Notes: a model not told the origin generated them from the sequence alone. Counted from the stretch's first letter, positions 48,141 through 60,149 are shown. The stretch: 64,000 nucleotides of DNA from Brachypodium distachyon (GCF_000005505.3 NC_016131.3:30123001-30187000), one strand, 5' to 3'. Numbers and translations: made by a program.

Positions 48141-49882
48141 TGTTGGAAATATGCCCTAGAGGCAATAATAAATTTGTTATTATCATATTTCTTTGTTCTT
48201 GATAAAGGTTTATTATCCATGCTATAATTGTATTGATAGGAAAAAAATACATGTGTGGATAAGTAAACAAATATTGTGTCCCTAATATGCCTCTACTAGA
48301 TTAGCTCGTTGATTAAAAGATGGTTAAGGTTTCCTATCCATAGATAAGTGTTGTTATTTAATAACGAGGTCATATCATTAGGAGAATGATGTGATGGATA
48401 GACCCAAAGATAAGCGTAGCTTTTGATCTTGTCACTTAAGTTTTAATTGCTATTGCTTACATAATTAATGTCAAGTATCATTTCCTTGGGCCATGAGATC
48501 ATGCCACTCTCTAGTACTGGAAGAATACTTTGTGGACATCAACCGTCATCTCATAACTGGGTGATCATAAAGGTGTTCTTCAGGTATCTCGGAAGGTGCT
48601 TGTTGGGTTGTATGGATCAAGACTGTGATTTGTCACTCCATGTGACGGAGAGATATATCCTGGGCACTCTCGGTAATATAACATCCTAATGAGCTTGCAA
48701 GCATGCAAGTAATGTGTTTAGTCACAGGGATATTATATCGCATTACGAGTAAAGAGAACTTGCCAGTAACGAGATTGAACTAGGTATGGTGATACCGACG
48801 ATCAAACTAGGGCAAGTAATACATCGCGACACAAAGGAAATTGGATACCGGATTAATTGAATCCTCGACATCATGGTTCAACCGATGAGATCTTCGTGGA
48901 ATATGTGGGAACCATTATGGATATCCAGGTCCCGTTATTTGTTATTGATATTGATGATGCCCACATGTTCTTGAACCCGTAGGGTCACACACTTAACGCT
49001 TTATGTCCCTAGGGTTCGATGAGATAAATAGATGGTGATATCGAATATTGATTCGGAGTCTCAGATGGGATCCAGGACATCACGAGGAGCTTCGGAATGG
49101 TCCGAAGATAAATAATTATATATGGGAAAGCTGTTTCAGGGTTTCGGTTCGGGATATTTTCCAGTATTGATCGGGAATGTTTTAGAAGGTTCTGGAAGTT
49201 CTCAAAAGATTCTGCAATGTTCCAAAATATTTTTGACAATTTAATTGGACCTCTATATTAATTAATTAGAACAATCTAGTTAGCTATCCCCTAATGGGCC
49301 GCCTAGGCGGCCCATTAGGAGGAAAGGGAAGGAACAACTCCACCGTATGGTGGAGAACCGTACGTGGACAGGGAGTTCGTGAGGAGGGAGTCCTCCCGGA
49401 ACTCTTTTTCCTCCCCTGGCCGGCCCTAGCTCCTTCTTGGAGGAGGGGCAAACTCTGGCCAACCCCCCCCCCTATATATAAATAGAGGGTAGGCTGGATC
49501 TCTCTCCCCTGAGCCCCTCTCCTCCTCCTCTCTCGTGCGCAGCGAAACCCTGCCCACGGAGCTTTCCACCATAGCCACCACCACGCCGTCGTGCTGCTGG
49601 AATCTCATCGACCGCTTTCCCTCGCTTGTTGGATCAAGAAGGATGAGACGACGTGAAGCTGAATGTGTGGATACCAAGGAGGTGCCGTCTGTTCAGCATT
49701 GAGATTTATCTCATCGAAAGTACCGCTACACCAACAACAATCCCGTGATCGTAACGCTTTGTGGTCTACGAGGGTATGATGCTCATAATCCCTCTCGTTA
49801 CATACATCTAGTAGATATGATCTTGGGTTTTTTCCGCACTTCTCGTAGAATTTTTTTTGTTTTTCATGCAACGAACCCATTA
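48141..49882 (+). mobile_element. Solo LTR of the BARE-1/WIS/Angela Copia family
   Basis: It starts TGTTGGAAATATGCCCTAGA followed by GGCAATAATAAA, the hallmark start of this Triticeae family, and ends TTTTCATGCAACGAACCC then ATTA (the canonical end would be in CA). Length 1742 bp, close to the family's LTR. The same five bases GAAGA stand at 48136-48140 and 49883-49887. No internal region is present, so the two LTRs have recombined. A TATATATAAATA box at about 49473-49484 is the LTR promoter. Family assignment rests on remembered LTR sequence. Confidence 0.88.
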
Positions 49883-50289
49883 GAAGATTTTTAGAGATAA
49901 GTTTGATGAACAAACAAGAGCAAAGAGAAACTTAGGGTCATGGAAGCAGTTTTATTTATGAGATGAGATCGGAGCCATTGGATGAAGAACTAGTGGTAAA
50001 AGATGTAACGGGAATTGGTGAACTGAAAATAGTAGAGTGATTTATTTTTACCTTATTAGGATTCACAAAACTCCCCTTCTTTTGAACAGTATAAGGGTCT
50101 TTGTACTCGGGCCTCTAGTTTTTGAATGCTATACTTGTTTTCTGAAAACTGTGCAAGATTATTTTCGGCCGGCTGAGATTCACGTATTTTCAAAACAATC
50201 TATTAATTGCATGTTCGCTAGATCTGGTAACTTGTCTTCATGCACTTGCCAACCTCGTCTTGCATGATGACTCGTTTTTTTTAACGCAA

Positions 50290-50590
50290 TAAAAAACCCG
50301 GAGGAAGTGTATAACACACTTTTAAAATGCTTAAAAGTGTTATACACTTCTAAAATGCTTAAAACACATGTTAAACGTAAAAACTGTAAAAGTGTGTTAT
50401 ACACTTCCTCCATCCAATAAAATGCTAAAAACACATGTGAAATAGGAAAAACTGTAAAAGTGTGTTATACATGTCCTCCGGTTAACTCCACGTCGCCTCG
50501 TAAGGAGAAAGCAACTTCTGCACATATGTTAAGCAGTAAAAACTGTAAAAGTGTGTTATACACTTCCTCCGGTTAACTCTGCGTGACCTC
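50290..50590. repeat. Direct and inverted short repeats (AAAAGTGTGTTATACACTTC)
   Basis: AAAGTGTGTTATACA occurs at about 50389, 50456 and 50547, each followed by a TCCTCC. The reverse complement GGAGGAAGTGTATAACACAC stands at about 50301. TCCTCCGGTTAACTC followed by a CGTAAGGA or CATAAGGA context is repeated about 90 bp apart. Probably a decayed MITE-like cluster. Confidence 0.6.
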
Positions 50591-51037
50591 ATAAGGAAAA
50601 AAGAACTTTTGCTAAGGAAAAGGAAATTGTGTTTCTTCTTTTGGTAATTTCCTACAAAATGCCTCTCTGGCGAGGCCTATAGCCATTGTAGCACACAGGT
50701 GGCAAACAGTCAAAGCCCTTTCCAGTCTTTGCACGGTCGAGTCTGGTCCTCACGCGCCCCAAAACCCTCTCCTGTCTCTCGTCCTTGCCACCTCTTCCTT
50801 TCCTTCCCTTCCCCTCTCCCGTGACCGCCACGCCGCTGATCAGAAAAGCGAGCGCAGAGACCACGAGGCGCAACACAGCGAGAGGAGGAGGGTGGCCGGC
50901 GAAGTTCGGCTTATCGTCGTCAAGCCCTGGCGGCTTCGTCAACGACGCCCGCAGCCACGGGGAGGCAGGGCGAGGCGCGGCGCAGCGGCCGCCTGCTGCG
51001 ACCTCCTCCTCTGGTTTGCCCCAGGGAGGCGACAAAA

Positions 51038-54000
51038 ATGGTAACAAAACAATCTCTCTCCATGTACTTGAATGGAAGCAGACGGAAGGGAAATAGGGAA
51101 TTGATTGTGCGCAGTTCAGGGCTATATGCCTGCGTGAGGCACGCCTTTAGGCGAATCAGAGCATGTCCAAGAGAAACCCCCTTTTCTCCATTTAGGTTTT
51201 GGTTGGTTAGGGCCTTAGGGGTTGGGTAGCTTAATGTTGGATCGTGTAAGGCCTTTGAGCCGATTAGAGGGAACAATGATGGACCCTGTTGCGGTTACTG
51301 TTAACTCGTTGCATTGGTACCCAAACATTTGTTGCCCTGGTAACAGATAATATATAACTTGAACTACAGACCATGTCATTACACTTTGTTTTGACTTCAA
51401 ATGTACAGTCTTTAGTTGGATGTCAGTCTTCTGTGTTTGCACACGGTAAATTTATGATCCTAGTAGTAAATCATGTGCTATCATGCTGAAGAGGAATCAG
51501 ATTAAATCTAACATTTTGTGAAATGGGAATAACACATTCTTAACGATTACTCTCTTTTTTTGCATTACAGAAGTCTATTTGTTTTTCTTCAGGTTTGTTC
51601 CACACGAGATGCTCAGGCGAAGAATTGTGAAAAGGAAAGATATGGAAAAAGAATTGATGAGAAAGGCTCGAGAGTGAGCTGCAATTACTGTGGAAAGGTG
51701 GTTTCGGGATACAATCGTCTGGAGCATCATTTAGCAGGCATCAGGGGGAATGTTTGTCCGTGCAACCTAGTACCTGAAAGTGTCAGGGCAAGCTTAAGGA
51801 GTTCACTTGCGAGTCGCAAGAAAGATTGGATGCACAGAAAATTGGACAAACTGAAACATGCTGAGGTTCCTCTGACAGGAAACCAACCCCTTCCATCTGC
51901 TGAAGCCCAGCAACCACATCTGCAGCCACCTAAGTCCAATAACCACTGCTTTATTCAGAACACGCCGAATCCAATGCAGCCCATGGAAGCCACACAAGTA
52001 GAGATGAAGCAAATGATAAACACGCAAGTGAATGCAAATGATAACTTCGATTCTGTGGCAGCAAAGTCAATAGGCAAGTTCATCTTTGATGCTGGACTTG
52101 AGCCTGGTGTTTTCCACCTGACATCTTTCAAGGAGATGGTTGACACTCTCGCCTGTAGGGTTGGGATTACGTATGAATCTATTCTGCAGGAGCAACTAAG
52201 AGAAACTGAGCAACGTGCAAAGGAACTCAAGCAACAATGGGAAAAAAGTGGCTGCAGTGTAATTTTGGATAGTTGGAAGGGCCAATGTGGCAGAAGCTTC
52301 ATTCGTGTCTTGGTTCATTGCAGCAAAGGTATGATATTCCTCAGATCCATGGATGCATCTGATATCATTGAGGATGTGGATGAGCTAGCTTTATTGCTTT
52401 CTCGTGTGGTTGATCATGTTGGTGCCCACAACATTGTTCAGATTGTTACAAATGATGTCTCGCCTTATATACAGGCTGCATAGCAGGCAGTGCTAAAGAA
52501 ATATGACCATTCATTCTTCTTTGCTGTATGTGCTGACACTTGCATCAACCTTCTGCTTAAGAAGATAGCAGCACTCAATCATGTCAAGGATGTCCTAATG
52601 AAGGCAAGAGAAATTACAAGGTTTATATATGGCCATAAACTCCCAATGGATCTGAAAGATAGATATATTCAGGAGGAAATTCTGAGCAGTTCACATTTGG
52701 AATTTGTTGCAGTGTTCATCACATTAGAGAGGTTAGTTTCTAAGAGAGGAAATCTAGTGGAGATGTTTACCTCGTCTGAATGGGATCTGTTTGGTTGGGC
52801 TTCTAAAAGCTTGTTCAAACATATCTGTGGCATCGTAAAGAAAGATGATGCATTTTGGTGTGCTGCTGCTGACGCTTTGAAGGTTACAAATCCACTTGTC
52901 AATGTGTTGTATAAACTGGAATCTGACTGTTGTCCAATGGGTATCTTGTATGACGCCATGGATAGTGCAAAAGAAAACATAAAGCACAGTCTTGGAGATA
53001 ATCATGGTGATTATTGGCATTTGGTTGACAAGATATGGGATAATTACTTGCATATCCCACTCCATGCAGACAGATTCAGTCATGACACTGAGACTAGCAG
53101 TGGCATCACGATCTGTGTAATCCAACTGGCCAGTGTCCATTACAATTCCAGAAAAGTGGCTGCACAATTGGAAATTTATCAAAGAAAGTTTGGTTCTTTT
53201 GATTCAGAATCAGAAATTCAGCAAATAATGGAAATCCCACAAGGTAAAGTACAGCCTAACTTCTAAGATGTCCCCTCATTAACAAGTCACTCTTGCCATA
53301 TTGTGCCATATGTATGATTCTCAAAAGTCTTTTAGGAGCAGCAAGCTAGAATAGTGGCACAAGCTCCTCCACTAATCTCATATGTGTGTTTGGGCACCAA
53401 CATATTTAGGATGTGAACATTGGCACAAATGTATCATTTCATAATAGTTCCACCTGCGTAAAATGACCAACTTATTTGTATTAGTCTAATTTGTCAGCAC
53501 ACTAATCTAGTTTTAAATACAATTTCAATACGAAAAGCAAAAAAAAATATAAACAAATTGTTTGGGGAGGCTTAGCTTCTTAGGTGTCCCCTTTGGTGTT
53601 CATTGTTGCAAACTGGACTATATATATGGCTTGTGTACTTGAACCTTCTTTGCTTTTCTTTTGACTTTAACTCTCAAATTCGAACTATCCCCGCTGAGAT
53701 CACTATCACTTTCTTCATATTAAAATTATGGAAATTATGTTCTGAACATACTTTTCTTGAAATCACAGTTCAATGGTGGTCGGGGCACGGGACTCACACG
53801 CGAGATCTGCAAACCTTTGCTACCCGGGTCCTGAGACAAACATGCTTCGGCTCTTCCAGGTACAACATCGACTGGAGGTTATCCGAGCAGGTGCCAAGTT
53901 CATATGAAGAAGAACAGATGTTCCGTAAACTGGAGTCTGTCCACTACAATCTCCGTCTCGCCAATACCTCGCCATGCCTGCGTGGTGTCTCCAGGGCTCA

Positions 54001-54058
54001 GCATGGCAGGCTGAATATCCATCTGCGTGATTGGATGGCAGCACCGAGAGAGGACTAG
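51038..54058 (+). pseudogene. hAT-superfamily BED/DUF659 protein gene with one in-frame TAG
   Basis: Derived from or related to hAT transposases: a BED zinc finger, a DUF659 domain and the C-terminal hAT dimerisation region. ATG 51038-51040 is the last codon of exon 1 (donor GTAACA). Exon 2 runs 51593-53243 and exon 3 53769-54058, with all phases fitting, 648 codons in total. BED finger near residues 29-58 (VSCNYCGKVVSGYNRLEHHL). DUF659 around residues 170-330 (SGCSVILDSWKGQCGRSFIR, LVHCSKGMIFLRSMDAS). C-terminal hAT part WWSGHGTHTRDLQTFATRVL and YNIDW. A TAG at 52481-52483 (codon 298) splits DUF659, and the frame is open on both sides (CADTCINLLLKKIAALNHV follows). No terminal inverted repeats were noticed, so this may be a domesticated gene that has recently died, or a base error. 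Decayed relatives lie at 39.8-45.5 kb. Confidence 0.8.
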
Positions 54059-54496
54059 TGATCGCCATTGACGACACCCAGTCTGGAGCAATGCCTTCTC
54101 CTCCTTTTTGGTTTGGTATGTCTGTGCTGCTGAGCAATGCTGGATTGGCTTGGCGATCATGGGCAGACGTCCAGTCCAGCTGTGGTAATCGGTTGAACTA
54201 ATGTCCACTAGTGGTGGTTCTTAGTAGTACTGTCGTAATCTTCTGAATGACCAAGTAATCATTTTGTGACAGAAGCAGTAGTATAATCTACTGTGGATCA
54301 TTTTCTTTAGAGACACCATCAATTGCTGTACTTTTAAGTGGGCCTGGGCCACCATGTTGTAATCCTGTGGGCTGTGAAAGTGACATTTGCTGCTAGACTC
54401 TGTGTGTATTAGTTCTACTGTTCTTTGGTAAGCGTCCGGGAGCTAAAAAAAACTTGTGAACCACGGACACCTGTCAGGCTGATCACAGTGGATAGT
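54059..54496. other. 3' region of the hAT-type gene
   Basis: Probable 3' UTR, no further coding piece seen. Confidence 0.4.
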
Positions 54497-54701
54497 GGGA
54501 GTAACTTAGGTAGTAACATAAGATGTCAACTAGGCATTTTGATGACATGTCATGATATTAAATGAAAAAAAAGAGGAAAATGATAACTAGATATGTTATC
54601 ATAACATCACACAAAACAAAACAAGATGAGTTTACAACCTAATAAATTACCACATATATGTTATTGTCAACTATGCATGTTACTACTCTGCGTTACTTCC
54701 C
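54497..54701. mobile_element. MITE with ~24-bp terminal inverted repeats
   Basis: Starts GGGAGTAACTTAGGTAGTAA and ends TTACTACTCTGCGTTACTTC plus CC. The reverse complement of the end, GGGAAGTAACGCAGAGTAGT, matches the start with few changes. About 205 bp, AT-rich centre. This sequence type is frequent near grass genes. No target duplication was fixed, so the superfamily stays open. Confidence 0.65.
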
Positions 54702-55917
54702 TGACGAGCCTCAGGGAATGGCGTGTGGTGCTTTTGAAGTGAACTTTACCGTTCAGCAGGTTTTTGTTGACTCGTGGGGACGGCGAGAGTTCATTGACCA
54801 TTCATTGTTGGTGCTACTTTTCGGGCAACACAGGTTTCCTTTACTGCCGGAGGGTCAGTCAGCCAGACCACACTGTCACCTCGTTCCGGTTGGTCGCGGC
54901 GCATTGAATCTCCGTGGAGGAGTGAATGAATGAACCGGGGCTCGTCCAGGCCATTGATTGACGCCGCTTCCCAGACCGCCTCTGTGCAGCAGCGGTTGCA
55001 TTTGCATTTGTATTCATTGCCATTGCTCGGGCTTCTTCGGCATGGGTTTCTTGTGGCGTTCATTCGGTTTCATTCAAGTCCAACACAAAGTGAAGTGTGC
55101 CGCTTTGGCCGTGTTGTGAGTGTTGTTTTCGTATTTTGTCAATTGATAGCTGCAGCTGCAGCGGGATTAGGGGACTTGTTTTACATCTTGTTTTCTGTTG
55201 GGTGGGGAGGAGAGAGGACAAAGGGTTGCTTCCAAGTTCGAACTCAAAACGGCGTGGTGGATCGGGGAATCCGGGGATCGGCCATGGGGCTCCGCACCCG
55301 TCGCACGTCGGGCAGAGCGCGCGCGGGACGACACGAAAGCTGGGGGCGAGGCGAGGCGACCACCGCTCCACTAGCGAGACGGGGCCAACGATAAATAAAC
55401 AACTCCCCGTAATAAAAAGGGAGAAAGCGTTGCAGGAACGGACCAAGCGCGCCGGACAAAGCAGCCGCGTCCGCCTTGGGCTCGGCGGCGTGCAACTGCA
55501 GCCCCGGCCTCGAATCGGAATCCCAGCCCAGGTGGCGGCCAGCTCTCGTAATTGTCGCGCTCGCTTCCATCTCGAGTCGCGAGTTGGCCACCCAACCACC
55601 CCCCAGCTTAGTGCGTCGTGTGCTTCCCTCGCCGCAGACACGAGGCAAGCAGCAATTCAAATTTTGAAGTTTCCTGAAGTCCTGAGTTAGTGCTCTGCGC
55701 CCTGCTGCCGTCGCAGTCGCGGTCTTCCTTCCTGCCCCCAACCAAAACACGCCGACCCAGCCAAACACTCTCTCCCCCGCGCACGCTTGGGCTTAACTTC
55801 TCCAGTTCTCTCCCTCGTCACGAAGTCGTTCCAACGCAACTCTACGAGTTTGCTGTCGTGCTCCGCTGCTCTGCTTCGACGGACGGAGGAGCTAGTAATA
55901 AGCTGCCACGAAGTGCC
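54702..55917. other. Upstream region of the DUF547 gene
   Basis: From about 55.25 kb the DNA is GC-rich with long overlapping frames on both strands that look like chance ORFs. The last ~200 bases are CT-rich, as expected for a 5' UTR. No clear TATA box. Confidence 0.45.
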
Positions 55918-58563
55918 ATGCCGTTGCCGCGGGGAAAGGGGAGGCCGGTTCCGGTGGCGCCGAGGAAGGGCTGCAGGTCGCAGGAGCTCGAGCAGGAGGT
56001 GAGTGACTCGACTCCCTTCCCTTGATTGATTTGATTAAGGGAATTCCTCATTGGCGGCGTCTCTAGGGACTGAATCAACGGAATGTGCCTCTCTGCTGCA
56101 GGTGAAGAGGCTGCAGGAGGTGCTGCGGGAGGAGACGGCGCTGCACGGCATCCTCGAGAACGCGCTCGACCACGCCGCCGTCACCCTCGCCGACATGTCC
56201 TACCTCCCCACCAACGTACGCACACGCTCTCACCTCTCCATCCAATCCTTGGCCGGGCCGGCGGCGCGCGTGGTGCTCACTGTTTGTGCCTACCACCGAC
56301 TCTACTCTCTGCAGGCCCAGGAGCTGCTCTCCAACATCTCCGCAATGGAGACCGCCGTCTCCAAGCTGGAGGAGGACATGGTCTCCCTGCACTTTCAGCT
56401 CATCCAGGAGCGGAACGAGCGGCGGCTCGTCGAGTACCGCCTCAAGCAGCGGCCCCTCTGCTCCCACCACGGCTCCGCCAAGTCCCAATCAGACGTACGC
56501 CTCTTCACCCACTGCATTTCTGTTCCAGATTATTCATGTGAACAACCATGAAGAACGAGGAAGCTCCTTCCTAACTGTAAATCCATGGCGCTACCAGGAC
56601 GCGGCGAGCGAGAAATCCAGCAAAGGGGTGAAGGTCCACCCTTGCGCTTCCCCTCACGACTCGGCCCCGAAATTGCAGAGACAGTTTTCGGTGAAAAGCT
56701 TCGGCAACGCAAACCCGAACCGCCTGTCGGAGGACATCGTCCGCTGCATGAAGAACATCTTCATTTCGCTCTCAGATTCGTGCAGGGAGGCCTCGAGGAA
56801 CAACCCCTCCATGGGAAACCAGCAGTCCATCCCGTCTCCTAGCGGGATCTCTGCCTTCTGGTCTCTGTCCGAGCCGTCTTCCATTTCTTCCTGGGTGCAG
56901 AGCCCCCAGGTCGACCTGAACCAGAACAACAATCTGCTGGCTTCGGAGACCGTTTTCGATCCGTATAAAGCCCGGGAGAAGCTTAGTTGGTCCGAGATTG
57001 GAAGCTATGGCGCAGCCGCTGAAGTTTCATGGATGTCAGCCGGGAAAAAACAACTCGAGTATGCTGCAGAATCACTCCGGAAATTCAGGTACCGTGTCCA
57101 ACAATGTTTTGTTATTATAGAGCCACTGTCTGCTAGCCAGTTACACTAATTGATGTGCACGTCTAAAAAAAATTGGTGTGTCGTAATTCATACCAGAGAG
57201 CAATTCACCTTGTCTACCTGAAGGAGAACTTACATTTAAAATATCAATTTTCTCCTTGTCTGCCTCAAGGTGAAAATTGGAAAAAAATTCTCGGCCTCAA
57301 TGATGTTTTAGTCTTGATTTTGGATACACCTACAAGTACTGATGGCTACTTATTAGAGTGCAGGTTGCTAATTGAGCAGTTGGCAGAAGTAAACCCTGTT
57401 CATCTCAATGAAGATTCGAGGTTGGCGTTTTGGATCAATTTATACAACGCCTTGTTAATGCACGTACGGTGATTTGTCAAACTCGTTTTATTTGTTTAGC
57501 CTGTCTGGTTAGCACAATATACACTTAGGTTTGATGTGAAAGAAGATCTTATTTTTCTTTTAGAAAAATTGTGAAAGAAGATCTCATTTTTCATGCTGAA
57601 AATTAATGGCGGTGCTTGGTCTATTTACAGGCGTACCTTGCTTATGGTGTTCCACGAAGTGATATGAAACTGTTTTCGCTAATGCAAAAGGTTCGCTCGA
57701 AAACTTGATTCTTTTTCATCAAAACCGTACTTGTCTGATTAATTTATTTATTTTCATACTTTGTGATACTTCATGTCTAACATTGTTATGCTATTTTATT
57801 CTAGGCTGCGTATACAATTGGAGGGAATTCATTCAGTGCAGCATTCATCGAATATATTATTTTGAAGATGAAACCACCAAATCACAGACCGCAGATGGTA
57901 TGTGAATGTGAACTGCCGTGCATCTTGCTGGCGAATCTGCCTGCAGTTTGACTACCCTTTGTTCATGAATGCAAACTGATGGTAGATTCTTATGTGTTTT
58001 GTTCAAGGCTCTGCTTCTTGCCCTTCAGAAGATAAAGGCACCTGAGGAGCAGAAAAAGTTCTGCATTGCAGCACCTGAGCCACTTCTGACGTTTGCTCTC
58101 AGCTGTGGAATGTATTCTTCACCCGCGGTAAACTTAGATCACTTATTTTTTGGATCTTGATACCAAATGTAGTGCTATTATTTTTGACACAAAGTAGCAT
58201 GCGTCGCGCGTTTCTGTACTTAACCGAGTAATGATTCTGCAGGTGAAGATATACACAGCTACCAATGTAAGGGAAGAGCTTCAGGATGCACAACGTGATT
58301 TCATTAGAGCATCTGTAGGAGTGAGTCGAAAGGGGAAGCTTCTGATCCCTAAAATGCTGCACTGTTTTGCGCGAGGTTTTGTTGATGACAACAGCTTCCC
58401 TATCTGGATATCACATTTTCTGCCTCAGCAGCAGGCTACCTTTGTTGAGCATTGTGTGTCCCAGAGGCGGCAAAGCTTCCTGGGCACCCGGACTTTTGGC
58501 ATCATTCCATTTGATTCCCGATTTCGATACCTTTTCCTGCCTGATATGGGATCATCAAATTGA
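55918..58563 (+). CDS. DUF547 protein with MIP1-type leucine zipper
   Basis: Plant protein of the 'ternary complex factor MIP1 leucine-zipper / DUF547' family. Its members bind MADS or other partners through the zipper, and the molecular role of DUF547 is unknown. Exons: 55918-55998, 56102-56215, 56315-56494, 56598-57088, 57364-57463, 57631-57690, 57805-57897, 58008-58127, 58243-58563. All have GT/AG borders, phases fit, 519 residues. The zipper is at about residues 22-115 (LEQEVKRLQEVLREETALHG, NISAMETAVSKLEEDMVSLH). A Ser-rich linker follows (LQRQFSVKSFGNANPNRLSE, then DIVRCMKNIFISLSDSC). DUF547 is at about residues 300-450 (SRLAFWINLYNALLMHAYLA, AAYTIGGNSFSA, ALSCGMYSSPAVKIYT). The end reads LPQQQATFVEHCVSQRRQ and IPFDSRFRYLFLPD. 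No frame breaks, so it looks functional. Confidence 0.93.
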
Positions 58564-59050
58564 GTGTGCTGTCATATCGTCACTCATCCTGATAGCAGAA
58601 GTGGTAAACTATACTAATCTTCAATCTGTATAATTTTCATTCTTGATGCTTACACAACAGCTAGATGGCTTTTTGAAAAATGTCTTCCATTGACAAGCTG
58701 TGTGTTCTAGCAGCCTGATAGGAGGAAACAATCGTCGGGACGGAATGTCCAATGCAAGCAAGCCTAAACTGCTAGCTAGGAGTTGAACCTAGCTATTTCA
58801 GTAAGAAATCAAGTCGAAAGGATTACAAGTGTACATGCGCTGTTCAAGAAATGGCAGCAGGTTTGTTTCAACACTGAACCAGTGTGCCACAGCTGGGCTG
58901 AAAGGCTGGTATCCTCGGATGTAAATCTTGAGCATCCCTTAATAGGTGTTGGACTCGACTTCTAGTCGAATTCAGTGATAAGTTGTTGTATATGATGTCT
59001 ACTAGCAAATACTCCATAAATTTGAAGTTCCTGGTTGAAGGCATTCACTC
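58564..59050 (+). other. 3' UTR and flank of the DUF547 gene
   Basis: No coding potential beyond short frames. Leads into the repeat array. Confidence 0.4.
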
Positions 59051-59285
59051 ATGTTGTTGCATCATTATCTAAGAAAAAAAACTCATAGCATCGTATGTCT
59101 TACTGCTATGGTCCTGACAAAATGTATATCGGGTCTGCCTGCTGTGTTGTCGTGTACATTTTCTCTCTTGAAAGAAGGCAACGAATTCCATGTACATTTT
59201 TTCTTTCGAAAGTCATTATCTAAGATAAAAGCTTGTGGTGCTGTATATCTTACTGCTCGTGGTCCTGACAAAATGTATATTGGGT
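59051..59285. repeat. Leader units of the GTCATGTACATTTT tandem array
   Basis: A ~100-bp unit (CATTATCTAAG, then GTATGTCTTACTGCT, GGTCCTGACAAAATGTATAT and GGGTCTGCCTGCTG) occurs at 59062-59150, partly at 59213-59285 and again at about 60085-60175. Each leads into short runs of the ~36-bp unit. Confidence 0.7.
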
Positions 59286-59384
59286 TTTTTTTTCGAAAAG
59301 GGGAGAAAAACCCCTGGACTCTGCATCAATAGATGCACACAACCATTTTTATTGCGAAGTTTTAAAAAAACAAGTCATCAAATT
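59286..59384 (-). mobile_element. Short LINE 3' end (minus orientation)
   Basis: Reading on the minus strand it ends ...GATGCAGAGTCCAGGGG, TTTTTCTCCCCTTTTCG and an A-run, the typical 3' tail of grass LINEs. It is flanked by identical 16-base copies of AAAATGTATATTGGGT (59270-59285 and 59385-59400). A 5'-truncated retroposition of about 100 bp. Confidence 0.65.
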
Positions 59385-59400
59385 AAAATGTATATTGGGT

Positions 59401-60005
59401 GATCGCCCATAGAGTTCTCACGGGCTTCCTCCTGCACAGAGACAGTGGAGAGAGAACCAACGGGCAGGCTTCCTCCTGCTCAGAGACAGTGGAGAGAGAA
59501 CCAACGGGCGCAACTGAAAGCAACCCACTCGCTCCCTCCGCCTCCTCGCCTCCCTTTCGGAGTCTCTGGTGACGGAGCCATTCCCTCGCCGACCTCACGT
59601 CAGTACCTCCCATTACCCCTTCTTCTGTGAAGCTCCTTCTTCCCGGACCTGTGGACAAGCGGTTTCTTGAATGAAATCGGGAGCGTGGCTCCTTTCTCTA
59701 AAAAAAAAAACTCCTTCTTCCCTCGATCGCGTTACTCCTGGACGGATGGACGGCGAGAGGATGAATGCCGATTATTTGGAAGATTTGAGATGATTTCATC
59801 TTCCAGGGGATTCAAGCTAATCTTTCTCAGAATGCGGGAAGATCTTCAAGGATGAACTTAATATGGTCTTTCACAGGGCAAAAGGAAAGAAACACTGCAA
59901 TTTCAGAGGCTGGATTGATGCCTTTTGATCTTTGCTGTACATACACCATTTACAATTTAATATATTGACAGTAGGCATTTTGCCTACTGTTTTTCTTTCC
60001 TTAAA
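59401..60005 (+). mobile_element. Retroposed sequence of unknown origin with A-tail
   Basis: About 600 bp with a GC-rich, CT-rich start, a 41-44-bp tandem duplication (GGGCTTCCTCCTGCACAGAG type at 59420 and 59464), a second part without long ORF and a terminal A-run. AAAATGTATATTGG stands before (59385) and after (60006). It looks like a processed copy of a transcript; I do not recognise the source. Confidence 0.45.
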
Positions 60006-60149
60006 AAAATGTATATTGGATCTACCTGTTGTATCATGTACATTTTTTTATCGAAATGAGGCAACGAGGTGTAGGTGTTGTCTCATTATCTAGAAAAATC
60101 ATGGTGTCATATGTCTAACTACTCATGGTCCTCACAAAATGTATATTGG

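Noticed and set aside
57173..57472. 99-codon ORF as a separate gene
   Set aside because: It is intron 4 plus exon 5 of the DUF547 gene; only 57364-57463 is coding.
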